From positions 190,482-254,481 of the forward strand of contig NZ_QKTW01000016.1 in the NCBI RefSeq assembly GCF_003236175.1: a DNA stretch of 64,000 bases, written 5' to 3'. The notes beneath the pieces are model-generated. The model made no database searches, was not told the origin of the DNA, and worked only from the letters and a program-made list of their open reading frames with translations. The position numbers were made by a program, and so were the translations under genes. Positions 53,439-61,758 of the stretch are shown here, in pieces. Numbering within the stretch: the first letter of the stretch is position 1; each line of letters opens with the position of its first letter. The stretch comes from Taibaiella soli. Lineage in GTDB: Bacteria > Bacteroidota > Bacteroidia > Chitinophagales > Chitinophagaceae.

Positions 53439-54734
53439 ATGCAAACAATCTCTGTTTTTGTTCCGCAACTTTCACCCAGGCTTTTTTATACGCTTGATTG
53501 GGTCTTCAAGGAGCAATTACATTTGGATTATCGTTTGCTTACAGATGAAACTTCTTTGCCTGAAGATTTTTTTATTACCTACGGAAAACCCTTAACTGGT
53601 GGGCTTTTCATTCCCGACAACGGTCTGTTGTGGCAGCAAAATATCAGCACAGCGTATCAACCTGTTTTCGAGGAAACACTAGCCTATAATCCATCAGAAA
53701 AAGCATTTTCATTTGACGTTTTTTCGGCTGTTTTTTATTTGATTGCACGCTATGAAGAATACGCACCCAATCGCTTTACACCCGACAAACATAACCGTTT
53801 TCCGGCAACCGAAAGCGTATTGTATAAACGTGGTTTATTAGAGATTCCAATTGTCGATGAATGGCTGCAAACACTTCGTGAAATACTGACCCAACAATTC
53901 GGTTTTAAGCTGCCGCAAAAAACTTTTTCCTTCTTACCTACTTACGATATAGATATTGCATGGTCTTATCAAAACAAGGGCTGGAAACGGAATACAGGCG
54001 CATTAGCAAAAGATATTTTATCAGGCAACCTCAGTGCTGCATCAAGTCGGGTGAAGGTTTTATCTGGTCAACAAAAAGATCCTTATGATGCTTTTGACTG
54101 GATGCAAAAATTGCATGATCAACTTGATGTGAAGCCGATTTATTTTATGCTTGCGGCTTTAAAAACTACGCCTTTCGATAAAAATATTCTTCCTTCAAAT
54201 CCGGCAATGCAAGCCTTAATTCGAAAGCTTTCTCTGAATGGTACAATCGGCATGCACCCATCTTATTTTACGGAAAAGAACAATGATCTGTTTGCTCAGG
54301 AACAACGCAACTTAGCCCTGATTGCTGATCAGGATATTACTATTTCAAGACAGCATTATATTAAATTGCATTTGCCTGAAACCTATTACCAGCTTAGTTT
54401 ACATGGCATCACGGCCGACTACAGTATGGGTTATGGCGCCCATCTTGGATTCAGAGCAGGTACAGGTAATTCCTTCAATTGGTACGATCTCCAGAAGGAA
54501 GAGGAAACCAGTTTACGAGTATATCCGTTTTGCTTCATGGACACTACAGCGCATTATGAGCAAAAACTCACGCCGGACTTGGCTTTCGAGCGTTTACGCC
54601 AGATGGCATTACGTCTTCAAAACTGTAACAGCACGCTGATCACAGTCTTTCATAATTTTTCTTTAGGAACAGATCCTGAATGGAAAGGTTGGCATAATGC
54701 TTACGAGCGGTTCCTTCGTTTTATTTACGTATAA
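53439..54734 (+). CDS. Polysaccharide deacetylase family protein (DUF7033-type)
   Basis: 431 residues, no signal peptide. N-terminal domain of about 150 residues (DUF7033 type), then a NodB-like core: TYDIDIAW (metal-binding Asp pair), GTIGMHPSYF with the His, and later FHNFSLGTDPEWKGW. Carbohydrate esterase 4 proteins remove acetyl groups from glycans. In Bacteroidota this layout is common but its substrate is unknown. Its stop overlaps the convergent L,D-transpeptidase by 14 bases. Confidence 0.85.
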   Translation: MQTISVFVPQLSPRLFYTLDWVFKEQLHLDYRLLTDETSLPEDFFITYGKPLTGGLFIPDNGLLWQQNISTAYQPVFEETLAYNPSEKAFSFDVFSAVFYLIARYEEYAPNRFTPDKHNRFPATESVLYKRGLLEIPIVDEWLQTLREILTQQFGFKLPQKTFSFLPTYDIDIAWSYQNKGWKRNTGALAKDILSGNLSAASSRVKVLSGQQKDPYDAFDWMQKLHDQLDVKPIYFMLAALKTTPFDKNILPSNPAMQALIRKLSLNGTIGMHPSYFTEKNNDLFAQEQRNLALIADQDITISRQHYIKLHLPETYYQLSLHGITADYSMGYGAHLGFRAGTGNSFNWYDLQKEEETSLRVYPFCFMDTTAHYEQKLTPDLAFERLRQMALRLQNCNSTLITVFHNFSLGTDPEWKGWHNAYERFLRFIYV

Positions 54735-55446
54735 ATACTCGGGTACCCACGCCCACAAAGCCATACAGCTCTTCGATATCTTTATTTTTTAACGCTACGC
54801 AGCCATCGGTCCAGCCGACGCCAAGCTCAATCATATTATCACCGCCAGGCCAGATGCCATGAATACCTACGGAACCACCGATTTTGGCAGTTGCTGGTAT
54901 AATATGCTGTGCTTTCAAACGATTGAAACGTGCAATAGCCGAGTCATTTGGATAACTCAACCCCATGAACTTGTTATAATGGGATTTGGCATTTTTGTTG
55001 GTAATTTTAAACCAGCCCTCAGGCGTACACCGGTCGCCTTCCATGCACTTGTTTTCTTGCGGTCTTGGTCCGAAAACTGCCCGGTAACTCCGAATGACAC
55101 GGCTTTTATAAAATACCTGCAGGCAATAGTCTGATTTATCAACCATTACCGTAATTGAATCTTTATTTAATGTATCGGGATTTACCGGCGCTGCAAAACC
55201 AACTGCCACAGTTTTAGGAATAATGATGGTCTGTGTAACTTTCATCAGTCCTTCGCGGTACTGAATAATGCGTACAATGTTGCCTTTATGGTCACTATAC
55301 TCATCAAGGACTTTTACATCCTTTGGAATAGCTGTAGCTCCGTTGTTTGCCTGCTGCGCACACACCCAAACTGCACAAAAAATACCCAACACAAAAAGGC
55401 CCAATTTTAAGCCCCCCGACAAACTGCGAAAACTTGATAAAAACAT
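54721..55446 (-). CDS. L,D-transpeptidase (YkuD family)
   Basis: 241 residues with an N-terminal hydrophobic segment (LGLFVLGIFCAVWVCAQ). The YkuD active site is complete: GSVGIHGIWPGG (His) and GWTDGCVALKN (Cys about 214, with Thr where Ser is usual). Such enzymes form 3-3 crosslinks in peptidoglycan or attach proteins to it in the periplasm. Single gene, convergent with the deacetylase. Confidence 0.93.
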   Translation of the reverse strand: MFLSSFRSLSGGLKLGLFVLGIFCAVWVCAQQANNGATAIPKDVKVLDEYSDHKGNIVRIIQYREGLMKVTQTIIIPKTVAVGFAAPVNPDTLNKDSITVMVDKSDYCLQVFYKSRVIRSYRAVFGPRPQENKCMEGDRCTPEGWFKITNKNAKSHYNKFMGLSYPNDSAIARFNRLKAQHIIPATAKIGGSVGIHGIWPGGDNMIELGVGWTDGCVALKNKDIEELYGFVGVGTRVFIRK

Positions 55447-55593
55447 ATTCCTGACAGCAATAAATTAAATTATTGTGAAGTAAGCGAAAATAGCAAAAAT
55501 TAAGGTAAGTATGAAGCCAAAAATAATTTGTTTTATATAAAATTTATGAGCTTAGTTGCCAAATCATTAGGGGGTTTCGTAAATTTACCGTCC

Positions 55594-56268
55594 ATGCAAG
55601 CACTAACCCTGACTGAGGAAAATTATCTCAAAAGTATCTACACACTGCAGCATCGAAATGCTACGGGTGAGGTCTCTGTAAATGAGATCGCCGAACGTAT
55701 GCAAACGAAGCCAGCAACGGTTACGGACATGCTTCGCAAGCTTTCTGAGAAAGAACTCATTCATTACGAGAAGTATAAAAAAATACAGCTTTCCGAATCA
55801 GGTATTGCCCAGGCTTTACAGATTCTCCGCAAACACCGTCTCTGGGAAACGTTCCTTCATGATAAACTGCAATTCTCCTGGGATGAAGTGCATGAGGTTG
55901 CAGAACAGCTGGAACACATTCATTCAAAAAAACTTATTGAAAGTTTAGATGCATTTTTAGGCTTTCCGAAGTATGATCCGCACGGTGATCCGATTCCAAA
56001 TGCCAAAGGAGAAATGCCTGTCAGCAGAGCCGTAACCCTGCTAAATGTAGAACACGATATCAATTGCCAGATTGTTGCCGTGAAAGACAGTTCTACTGCC
56101 TTTTTGCAGCAACTCGAACGTTTTGGTCTGCAAATTGGTGTCACACTCCAGGTAAAAGAACAAATGGCCTACGACAACAGCATTCTGGTACAAACAAAAA
56201 GCGATCCTTTCTTTTTATCTGAAAAGACCGCTGATAATATTTTGGTTATTCCTGTCGCTGAATTATAG
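55594..56268 (+). CDS. Metal-dependent transcriptional regulator (DtxR/MntR family)
   Basis: 224 residues from ATG 55594 (MQALTLTEENYLKSIY), the usual start of the family; in-frame Met at 55546 and 55528 are less likely. N-terminal winged helix (VSVNEIAERMQTKPATVTDM), central dimer and metal domain (LQFSWDEVHEVAEQLEHIHS), C-terminal SH3-like/FeoA domain. It senses iron or manganese and represses uptake genes. No transport gene is adjacent, so the target is not visible here. Confidence 0.93.
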   Translation: MQALTLTEENYLKSIYTLQHRNATGEVSVNEIAERMQTKPATVTDMLRKLSEKELIHYEKYKKIQLSESGIAQALQILRKHRLWETFLHDKLQFSWDEVHEVAEQLEHIHSKKLIESLDAFLGFPKYDPHGDPIPNAKGEMPVSRAVTLLNVEHDINCQIVAVKDSSTAFLQQLERFGLQIGVTLQVKEQMAYDNSILVQTKSDPFFLSEKTADNILVIPVAEL

Positions 56269-56269
56269 A

Positions 56270-56779
56270 TTATTTCGGCTTTTTATAGATTGGTACGGTA
56301 GAGCAGGGTTCTCCGTACATCAAACTTTTCACAATAGGTCTTAAACGCTCTGTCGCAGCTATATAAGCCATTTCTGGAATTGGTGTGTCACCGCATCCTT
56401 TTAAAACCACACGTTTATCGTCGTATTCTGTAATATCGATCTGATCAATATTTTTCGTTACCAGCCATTTCTTCATTTCTACCTGCGTACCAAAATAAAT
56501 TGATCTGGCGACGGGCTGTAAGTAAGAAGCGGCCAGCATATAAGCCCACATAGGAATAATAGCATCTACTGAGCAAAAAACAGCCACATTTTTACCTTCA
56601 AACGGTGCCCAGTCAAAGGCCTGAAGTGCTGTACGATAATCTTTTTCACGTAAGATCATTTCTCTGAATAGAAACGGTTTCAGATCAAAATCAGCAAATG
56701 AATCAGCTTCCGGAATATATGGTGCCAGATCCAGCGTCATAATACCGCTTTCCGCCACTTTGTTTACAATAATGTCCAT
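56270..56779 (-). CDS. DUF2480 family protein
   Basis: 169 residues. MDIIVNKVAESGIMTLDLAP, FLFREMILREKDYR and VDAIIPMWAYMLAASYLQP mark DUF2480, a family restricted mostly to Bacteroidota and often near iron-sulfur or metal genes. No signal peptide. Function unknown. Convergent with the DtxR-type regulator with one base between stops. Confidence 0.93.
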   Translation of the reverse strand: MDIIVNKVAESGIMTLDLAPYIPEADSFADFDLKPFLFREMILREKDYRTALQAFDWAPFEGKNVAVFCSVDAIIPMWAYMLAASYLQPVARSIYFGTQVEMKKWLVTKNIDQIDITEYDDKRVVLKGCGDTPIPEMAYIAATERLRPIVKSLMYGEPCSTVPIYKKPK

Positions 56780-56825
56780 CTTTATAAATCTCCTCCTACA
56801 AAAATACTAAGTACTCTTGGGTATA

Positions 56826-56859
56826 AAAAAACAGCACCGTTATTGCGGTGCTGTTTTTT
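56826..56859. terminator. Terminator of ppiD
   Basis: Fourteen-bp perfect arms (56826-56839, 56846-56859) with six-base loop and A/T ends, downstream of ppiD on the minus strand. Confidence 0.9.
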
Positions 56860-56881
56860 ATTTATCAACTATTAGCTAAAA

Positions 56882-59041
56882 CTAATAAAGCATGCTTGCG
56901 TTGTATTTGATGTTCGCGTTGCGACGGAAAACTTCTTGCAGCGTTTGTGCCAGATAGTTTTTGTTTTGCATTTGCGTTTGCATCACTTGTTGGTTCAATG
57001 CCATTGGATCCATCGGCTTGTTACTGTCAAAACGGTTAGTAACCATCATATAGATCACACCATCTTGACCTTGAATACCTTCAGAAACTGTATTTGGTTT
57101 AAAACCAGCATAGAAAGCGAAACCAATTGCTTTCGGCTCATAACCTAAACCTGGAGCGAAAGGATTCTGCGCATTAAATGAATCAGCTTGTTGGATTGGC
57201 TGACCCGCTGTCTGAGACAGTGATTCCAATGAAGCTACAGTTTTGTATTTATCCTTGATCAACTGCGCTTTTTTATCATTTTTAACCAAAGATTCGATCA
57301 TTGGTTTCGTATTCGCATCCAGTTTCACCAGACCTTTATCTTGAACATCAGCCAATTTCGCTACGATGTAACGATTTTCCAATGTGAAGATGCCAGATAC
57401 ATCACCAAGTTTCGCATCATACATCCATTTAATGATTTCATGAGAAGAACCCAGGCCTTGAATTGTGAAGTCGCTCACTTTTACGTTGCTTGCAACGCGT
57501 TTGTTGAGGTTCTCGCTTTTCACAGCAGCATCAAACGAAGCAGCAGTTGTATTCTTACCTGCGAAAGCAGTTGCTTTAGCATATACTGCCTGATCTGTAT
57601 TCTGACCAGCGAAAAGTGATTTGCTGATTGTAGCCAGTTTCGCAGTTGGTTCAATACCATTTTGATTAATGATTTCAATGTAGTGGTAACCAGTATAGTT
57701 ATCGTTACTTACTTTAACTACTTTCTTTTCACCAGATTTACCATCGAAAATGAAATCACCGAATTCTTTAGAAAGTTGCGGACGCTGAGCAAGTTGGAAG
57801 TCATATTCACCACCATTGTTTTTGCTTCCTTCATCTTCAGAATATTTTGCAGCAAGCGTTTTGAAGTCAGCACCGGCTTTCAGTGCAGTTTCAATACTAT
57901 CGATGCGTTGTTTGGCAACTGAGTCAGCCAATACTACATTCGCCTGGTCTTTTGTTTTGATCAGGATGTGACGGCATTTTACTGAATCTGGCAAAGTTTT
58001 CTTATCAAGAACTTTTGTCAATTTGTAAGAACCGTTTTCGTAGTATGGACCAAATACCGCACCTGAAGGCATATTCATTATGCTATCAGCGTAAGCAGAC
58101 ATCATTGATTTTTTAGTCACGTATGCACCAACAAACTGCTCGTCTGAGTTACGGTTAACTACACTTTCAGCATCGTTAGTTGTCGCAAATTCATTTTTGA
58201 TTTGTTCCAGTGTTCCTTTTGCCTTCGCAGTGTCTTCGCTAGAAGGCACAATATCAAAAGAAACATAATCGATGCTACGTGTAGGATCTTCGATTGTGTA
58301 AAGTGCAGCGTGTTTCTGGAGGTAAGTCTGCAGATCAGCATCAGTCACTTTCACTTCGTTGTCATTAACGGTAGTGTAAGGTACTTTCACAAAACGCACA
58401 CTTGCCATTGAGTTCTGATCTTTGATCTGACGGTCTACTACAAATTTCGGCGTATACAGACCATTTACAACCAGATTGCTGAATTTCTGGATTCTGTAAT
58501 TACGCTTTACATAAGTCTTTACAGTTTCCCATGATTCCAATGCTTTTTGTCCCTCCGGTTTAGCGAAGAATGGATTGTTCTTTTGTTCAAAAGCAGCTAA
58601 AGCCTGAGCATTAAACTGACCAGTTTTAGGATCCATGAAATAAGGGAACTGCTGAACCATTGGATCAGGATATGGGCCCTTAATAATGTCCTTTTCTTCT
58701 TCCTTGGTCATCTGAATACCCAACTCGTCCATTTGTTTTGAGATGAGTTTCTCAAAAACGAGTTCACGGAGTGCCTGGTCATGCAATTGAGCTTTGGCGG
58801 CATCGTCCAGTTGACGTTTAGAATAAAGTTCATATAGGGTTTCATATTCCCTGATACGTTCTGCATATTCTTTAGCGTCTACTTTTTCGCCATTTACTTT
58901 CACTACGCTGGAGTCTTTACCAAACAACTCGCCGAAGCGGCCGCTGGCAGCGTCCATTAAGATAAAGCCCACAAGCGCCAGCGCAATGATAAAACCAGCC
59001 AGCTTTGCGTACTTATCCCTGATTTTTTGAATTACAGCCAT
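56882..59041 (-). CDS. ppiD: Periplasmic peptidyl-prolyl isomerase, PpiD/SurA-type
   Basis: 719 residues. One N-terminal membrane anchor (LAGFIIALALVGFILMDAAS), a SurA-like N-domain (VNGEKVDAKEYAERIREYE), and a parvulin domain (about 340-460; CRHILIKTKDQ, and KYSEDEGSKNNGGEYDF). It folds outer-membrane proteins in the periplasm. A -7 box TAAATTTG lies upstream. The gene is divergent from nadA across the probable replication origin. Confidence 0.93.
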   Translation of the reverse strand: MAVIQKIRDKYAKLAGFIIALALVGFILMDAASGRFGELFGKDSSVVKVNGEKVDAKEYAERIREYETLYELYSKRQLDDAAKAQLHDQALRELVFEKLISKQMDELGIQMTKEEEKDIIKGPYPDPMVQQFPYFMDPKTGQFNAQALAAFEQKNNPFFAKPEGQKALESWETVKTYVKRNYRIQKFSNLVVNGLYTPKFVVDRQIKDQNSMASVRFVKVPYTTVNDNEVKVTDADLQTYLQKHAALYTIEDPTRSIDYVSFDIVPSSEDTAKAKGTLEQIKNEFATTNDAESVVNRNSDEQFVGAYVTKKSMMSAYADSIMNMPSGAVFGPYYENGSYKLTKVLDKKTLPDSVKCRHILIKTKDQANVVLADSVAKQRIDSIETALKAGADFKTLAAKYSEDEGSKNNGGEYDFQLAQRPQLSKEFGDFIFDGKSGEKKVVKVSNDNYTGYHYIEIINQNGIEPTAKLATISKSLFAGQNTDQAVYAKATAFAGKNTTAASFDAAVKSENLNKRVASNVKVSDFTIQGLGSSHEIIKWMYDAKLGDVSGIFTLENRYIVAKLADVQDKGLVKLDANTKPMIESLVKNDKKAQLIKDKYKTVASLESLSQTAGQPIQQADSFNAQNPFAPGLGYEPKAIGFAFYAGFKPNTVSEGIQGQDGVIYMMVTNRFDSNKPMDPMALNQQVMQTQMQNKNYLAQTLQEVFRRNANIKYNASMLY

Positions 59042-59069
59042 ATAGGTTGTTACTATTTTATAAGGAGGG

Positions 59070-59077
59070 CAAATTTA
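59070..59077 (-). promoter_or_regulatory. Candidate -7 box of ppiD
   Basis: TAAATTTG on the minus strand (plus 59070-59077), exact TAnnTTTG, 28 bases before the ATG. Confidence 0.5.
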
Positions 59078-59191
59078 TACGAAAAATCCAGATTATAAAG
59101 TATTCCTGGCGATAAACCTGAAATAATAATCATTTCTTTTTTCCACTCTCTCTTTTTAAGTCTTAAAACAATCTCACCAATCAGTTTAACA

Positions 59192-59540
59192 GTTTAAAGT
59201 AAAGCTTTAGATTAAAAATCGAACTTTCATATAAACAAATAGTTTTATTAAACTATGTGACGATTTGATGGTTCCATTTTTAATTCGAAAATCAATGTGT
59301 TAAAGCTTCACTTTAAGTCTGTTACGTTCGTTACCAAGATAGAATACACATTTGATTCTAAGGAAATCCACGAAAAACGATGCAAAACAACTAAAAAATG
59401 TGGATAACCACACTCCAAAAATGGATTTTCAAATAAAAATGAATTAATTGTTAAGGTTATCCACTTTTTACGTGAATTTTTTCTGGATTTCATGGGAATT
59501 ACCGTGGATGATTAAAGAGTTTTCAAGTTTTACTTTAAGT
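59192..59540. repeat. Three 14-bp iteron-like words in oriC
   Basis: GCTTTACTTTAAAC (59205-59192, minus), GCTTCACTTTAAGT (59305-59318) and GTTTTACTTTAAGT (59527-59540). They share ACTTTAA; the first two form a long imperfect inverted repeat (59196-59209 with 59301-59314, 13 of 14). Confidence 0.6.
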
Positions 59541-59687
59541 GGGCAGAAATTTTTAGACCTAAAATTGGCCTTTTCAACATCGTTCTACGATATCCAGATA
59601 CAAAAACTTTTTCACAGCCTAGTTTATCCACATTTGAGTACCTTTATGTTAGAATATTCTGCCAGAAAGGGTTTCAGATGTGGATAA
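59192..59687. other. Probable replication origin (oriC)
   Basis: The ppiD-nadA gap (59042-59812, 771 bases, strongly AT-rich, no ORF) has four DnaA boxes: TGTGGATAA at 59399-59407, TTATCCACT at 59457-59465 (one mismatch), TTATCCACA at 59624-59632 and TGTGGATAA at 59679-59687. AT-rich sequence with three 14-bp words (59192-59205 minus strand, 59305-59318, 59527-59540) lies left of and among them. Flanking genes diverge from the gap. Mixture of seen motifs and family knowledge; no function is shown. Confidence 0.7.
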
Positions 59688-59812
59688 CCTTGGAATAACT
59701 TGGGTATTAGTTTCGTTTTGGTAAATTGCAATGGGAATTGCGTATTTGTATCCCCAAATTCACAGCCCTAATGGTAATAGTCTTTTTTTAGAAGAAATTT
59801 TTTATTTTTATT

Positions 59813-60826
59813 ATGTCAGATGTGAAATTCCTCGCCGAAGAGACGGCAAAATTAGATATTAAAGGATTTTTAGATGTAGAAATCGATCCGACACTTGATC
59901 TGTTTGATGAAATCGAACGATTGAAGAGGGAAAAAAACGCAATTGTGCTCGCACATTACTACCAAGAGCCTGATATTCAAGACATTGCGGATTATATTGG
60001 CGATAGTTTAGGTCTGGCACAACAAGCAGAGAAGACAGATGCCGATATCATTGTATTCGCTGGTGTACACTTCATGGCGGAAACAGCTAAGATTCTTAAT
60101 CCAAACAAAAAAGTATTACTTCCGGATCTGAATGCCGGTTGTTCATTGAGCGATAGTTGTCCGCCACCATTATTCAAAGCATTTAAAGAAAAACATCCGG
60201 ATCATATTGTTATTTCATATATCAACTGTTCCGCTGGCATTAAAGCTTTAAGTGATATAATTTGTACTTCATCTAATGCCCGCCAGATAGTGGAGAGCTT
60301 GCCACTTGACCAAAAAATCATTTTTGCTCCAGACAAAAACCTGGGTGGTTACATTAATAAGGTAACTGGTCGTAATATGTTGCTGTGGAATGGTGCTTGT
60401 ATGGTACACGAAATTTTCTCATTGGAGAAGATCACCAGGTTGAAGGAGCGTCATCCGGAGGCGAAGTTGATTGCTCATCCGGAATGTGAGGAAGCCGTTT
60501 TACGTATCGCTGACTTTATTGGTTCCACGACACAGCTGCTTAAGTTCAGTGAAACTGACGAAGCGCAAAGTTTCATCGTCGCTACCGAAACAGGTATTCT
60601 CCACCAGATGCAAAAGAACGCACCTGACAAAACTTTCATTGCAGCACCTCCGGATAATGCGTGTGCCTGTAACGATTGTCCACACATGAAGTTGAACACA
60701 CTTGAAAAATTGTATCTCTGCATGAAGTATGAATTGCCCGAAATTACGATGGAGGAGCAGCTCAGAGTTGCAGCAAAACGACCAATAGACAAGATGCTGG
60801 AATTGAGTCGTCAATTTGGGCTTTAG
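59813..60826 (+). CDS. nadA: Quinolinate synthase
   Basis: 337 residues. [20 protein letters not shown] and [13 protein letters not shown] are the substrate-binding signature. The three [4Fe-4S] Cys are in [10 protein letters not shown] (about 110), NGACMVHE (about 195) and [10 protein letters not shown] (about 285). It condenses iminoaspartate (from NadB) with DHAP to quinolinate for NAD synthesis. nadB and nadC are not adjacent. It stands beside the probable origin, so is replicated early. Confidence 0.97.
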   Translation: MSDVKFLAEETAKLDIKGFLDVEIDPTLDLFDEIERLKREKNAIVLAHYYQEPDIQDIADYIGDSLGLAQQAEKTDADIIVFAGVHFMAETAKILNPNKKVLLPDLNAGCSLSDSCPPPLFKAFKEKHPDHIVISYINCSAGIKALSDIICTSSNARQIVESLPLDQKIIFAPDKNLGGYINKVTGRNMLLWNGACMVHEIFSLEKITRLKERHPEAKLIAHPECEEAVLRIADFIGSTTQLLKFSETDEAQSFIVATETGILHQMQKNAPDKTFIAAPPDNACACNDCPHMKLNTLEKLYLCMKYELPEITMEEQLRVAAKRPIDKMLELSRQFGL

Positions 60827-60862
60827 AGCTGAATTCGTTACAAAACAGGTATATTTTTATTG

Positions 60863-60890
60863 AAAGATGGGCTTTATGTCCATCTTTTTC
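60863..60890 (+). terminator. Terminator of nadA
   Basis: AAAGATGG (60863-60870), nine-base loop, CCATCTTT (60880-60887), then T and C-rich T tract. Confidence 0.8.
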
Positions 60891-61683
60891 TTTTTTATAG
60901 ACATCGTTTTGGTCTTTGTCCAACAATTCCTTTCCACTGGACAGTCTTTCCCAAACCAGTTGTCTGTCTAACATTTGTTTATCGGCGGATAAAGCATAAT
61001 CCTCCATAGATGTATATTTAAACTAGTCAATTTACAATCTGAAAAATGCTGGTGATGTGTTAGTCAGGCAAGGTTATTAAACCAAAACTCGTTGAACCGG
61101 AGAATGGTAATTTCAATCTTTTTCGGTGGCCGTCTTTTGTCTTAATTGGTTGTTTGCGCGAAAATATTGCAAAGATTTCTGACTAGTAGTTGCATTATTT
61201 CAGTCGTCGTGAGAAGATTGTTTTGTACTGGTTTTATGAATTATTTTTTGTCAATGGTGTCTTTCAACAAACAAGGGAGCGCAAATATCAAACCGTTTAT
61301 GTCGTACTAGCTTTTATTTCTAGGTCTCAGAGTACGTGTAGCTTGTCTATAGAAAAATGATTTAAGGAAACGATGGTGGCAAACATCCACATTATTCTTT
61401 GCTTTGCCGTGGAATTTTATTGTTTGTTAGTTTAATTGGATAGACTTTTTGCTTACCTGGAATACACTTAGGGGTGGTGTTTCTCTTGTATATCCGATAA
61501 TGTTCAACACTCTTTTACTTGTGCTTGATGCTTGTTGTTGTGTTCGTTTGCACTTCGGGTGTTAATCACCTTCTTTCATTTTTCGAACAATACCAGTATT
61601 AGCTTAAGATATTGTAAATCAATTTGAAGTTACTTTTTGACGGGGTATTCTATTTTAAGGAGGCTCGGAATTGTCGCTCGTTT

Positions 61684-61699
61684 GGTTCCACGTGGAACA
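61684..61699. promoter_or_regulatory. parS-like centromere site 1
   Basis: GGTTCCACGTGGAACA contains a perfect 14-bp palindrome and matches the ParB-binding consensus TGTTTCACGTGAAACA at 13 of 16 positions. It lies upstream of mnmG, about 2 kb from the probable origin. Confidence 0.6.
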
Positions 61700-61744
61700 T
61701 GAAGCTATAGATAGAAATTTAATCACTAAGTGGCTATAGCTTCG

Positions 61745-61752
61745 TACCTTTG
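61745..61752 (+). promoter_or_regulatory. Candidate -7 box of mnmG
   Basis: TACCTTTG, exact TAnnTTTG, six bases from the ATG at 61759. If used, the mRNA starts at or near the start codon. Confidence 0.45.
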
Positions 61753-61758
61753 CGGACT

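Larger units (their letters stand above)
60827..61758. other. Gene-free AT-rich stretch before mnmG
   Basis: About 930 bases without a convincing gene. It holds the nadA terminator (60863-60890), a parS-like palindrome (61684-61699) and GAAGCTATAG / CTATAGCTTC (61701-61710, 61734-61743). I find no tRNA or other RNA by eye. Confidence 0.5.

Noticed and set aside
60762-61007. 81-codon frame on the minus strand after nadA
   Set aside because: Its second half runs antisense through the nadA terminator hairpin and into nadA; only the first about 40 codons look coding-like, so at most a relic.
61750-61758. TTG start for mnmG
   Set aside because: It lies within the TACCTTTG promoter box and adds three atypical residues before the conserved MFPEYDVIVVGAG start.
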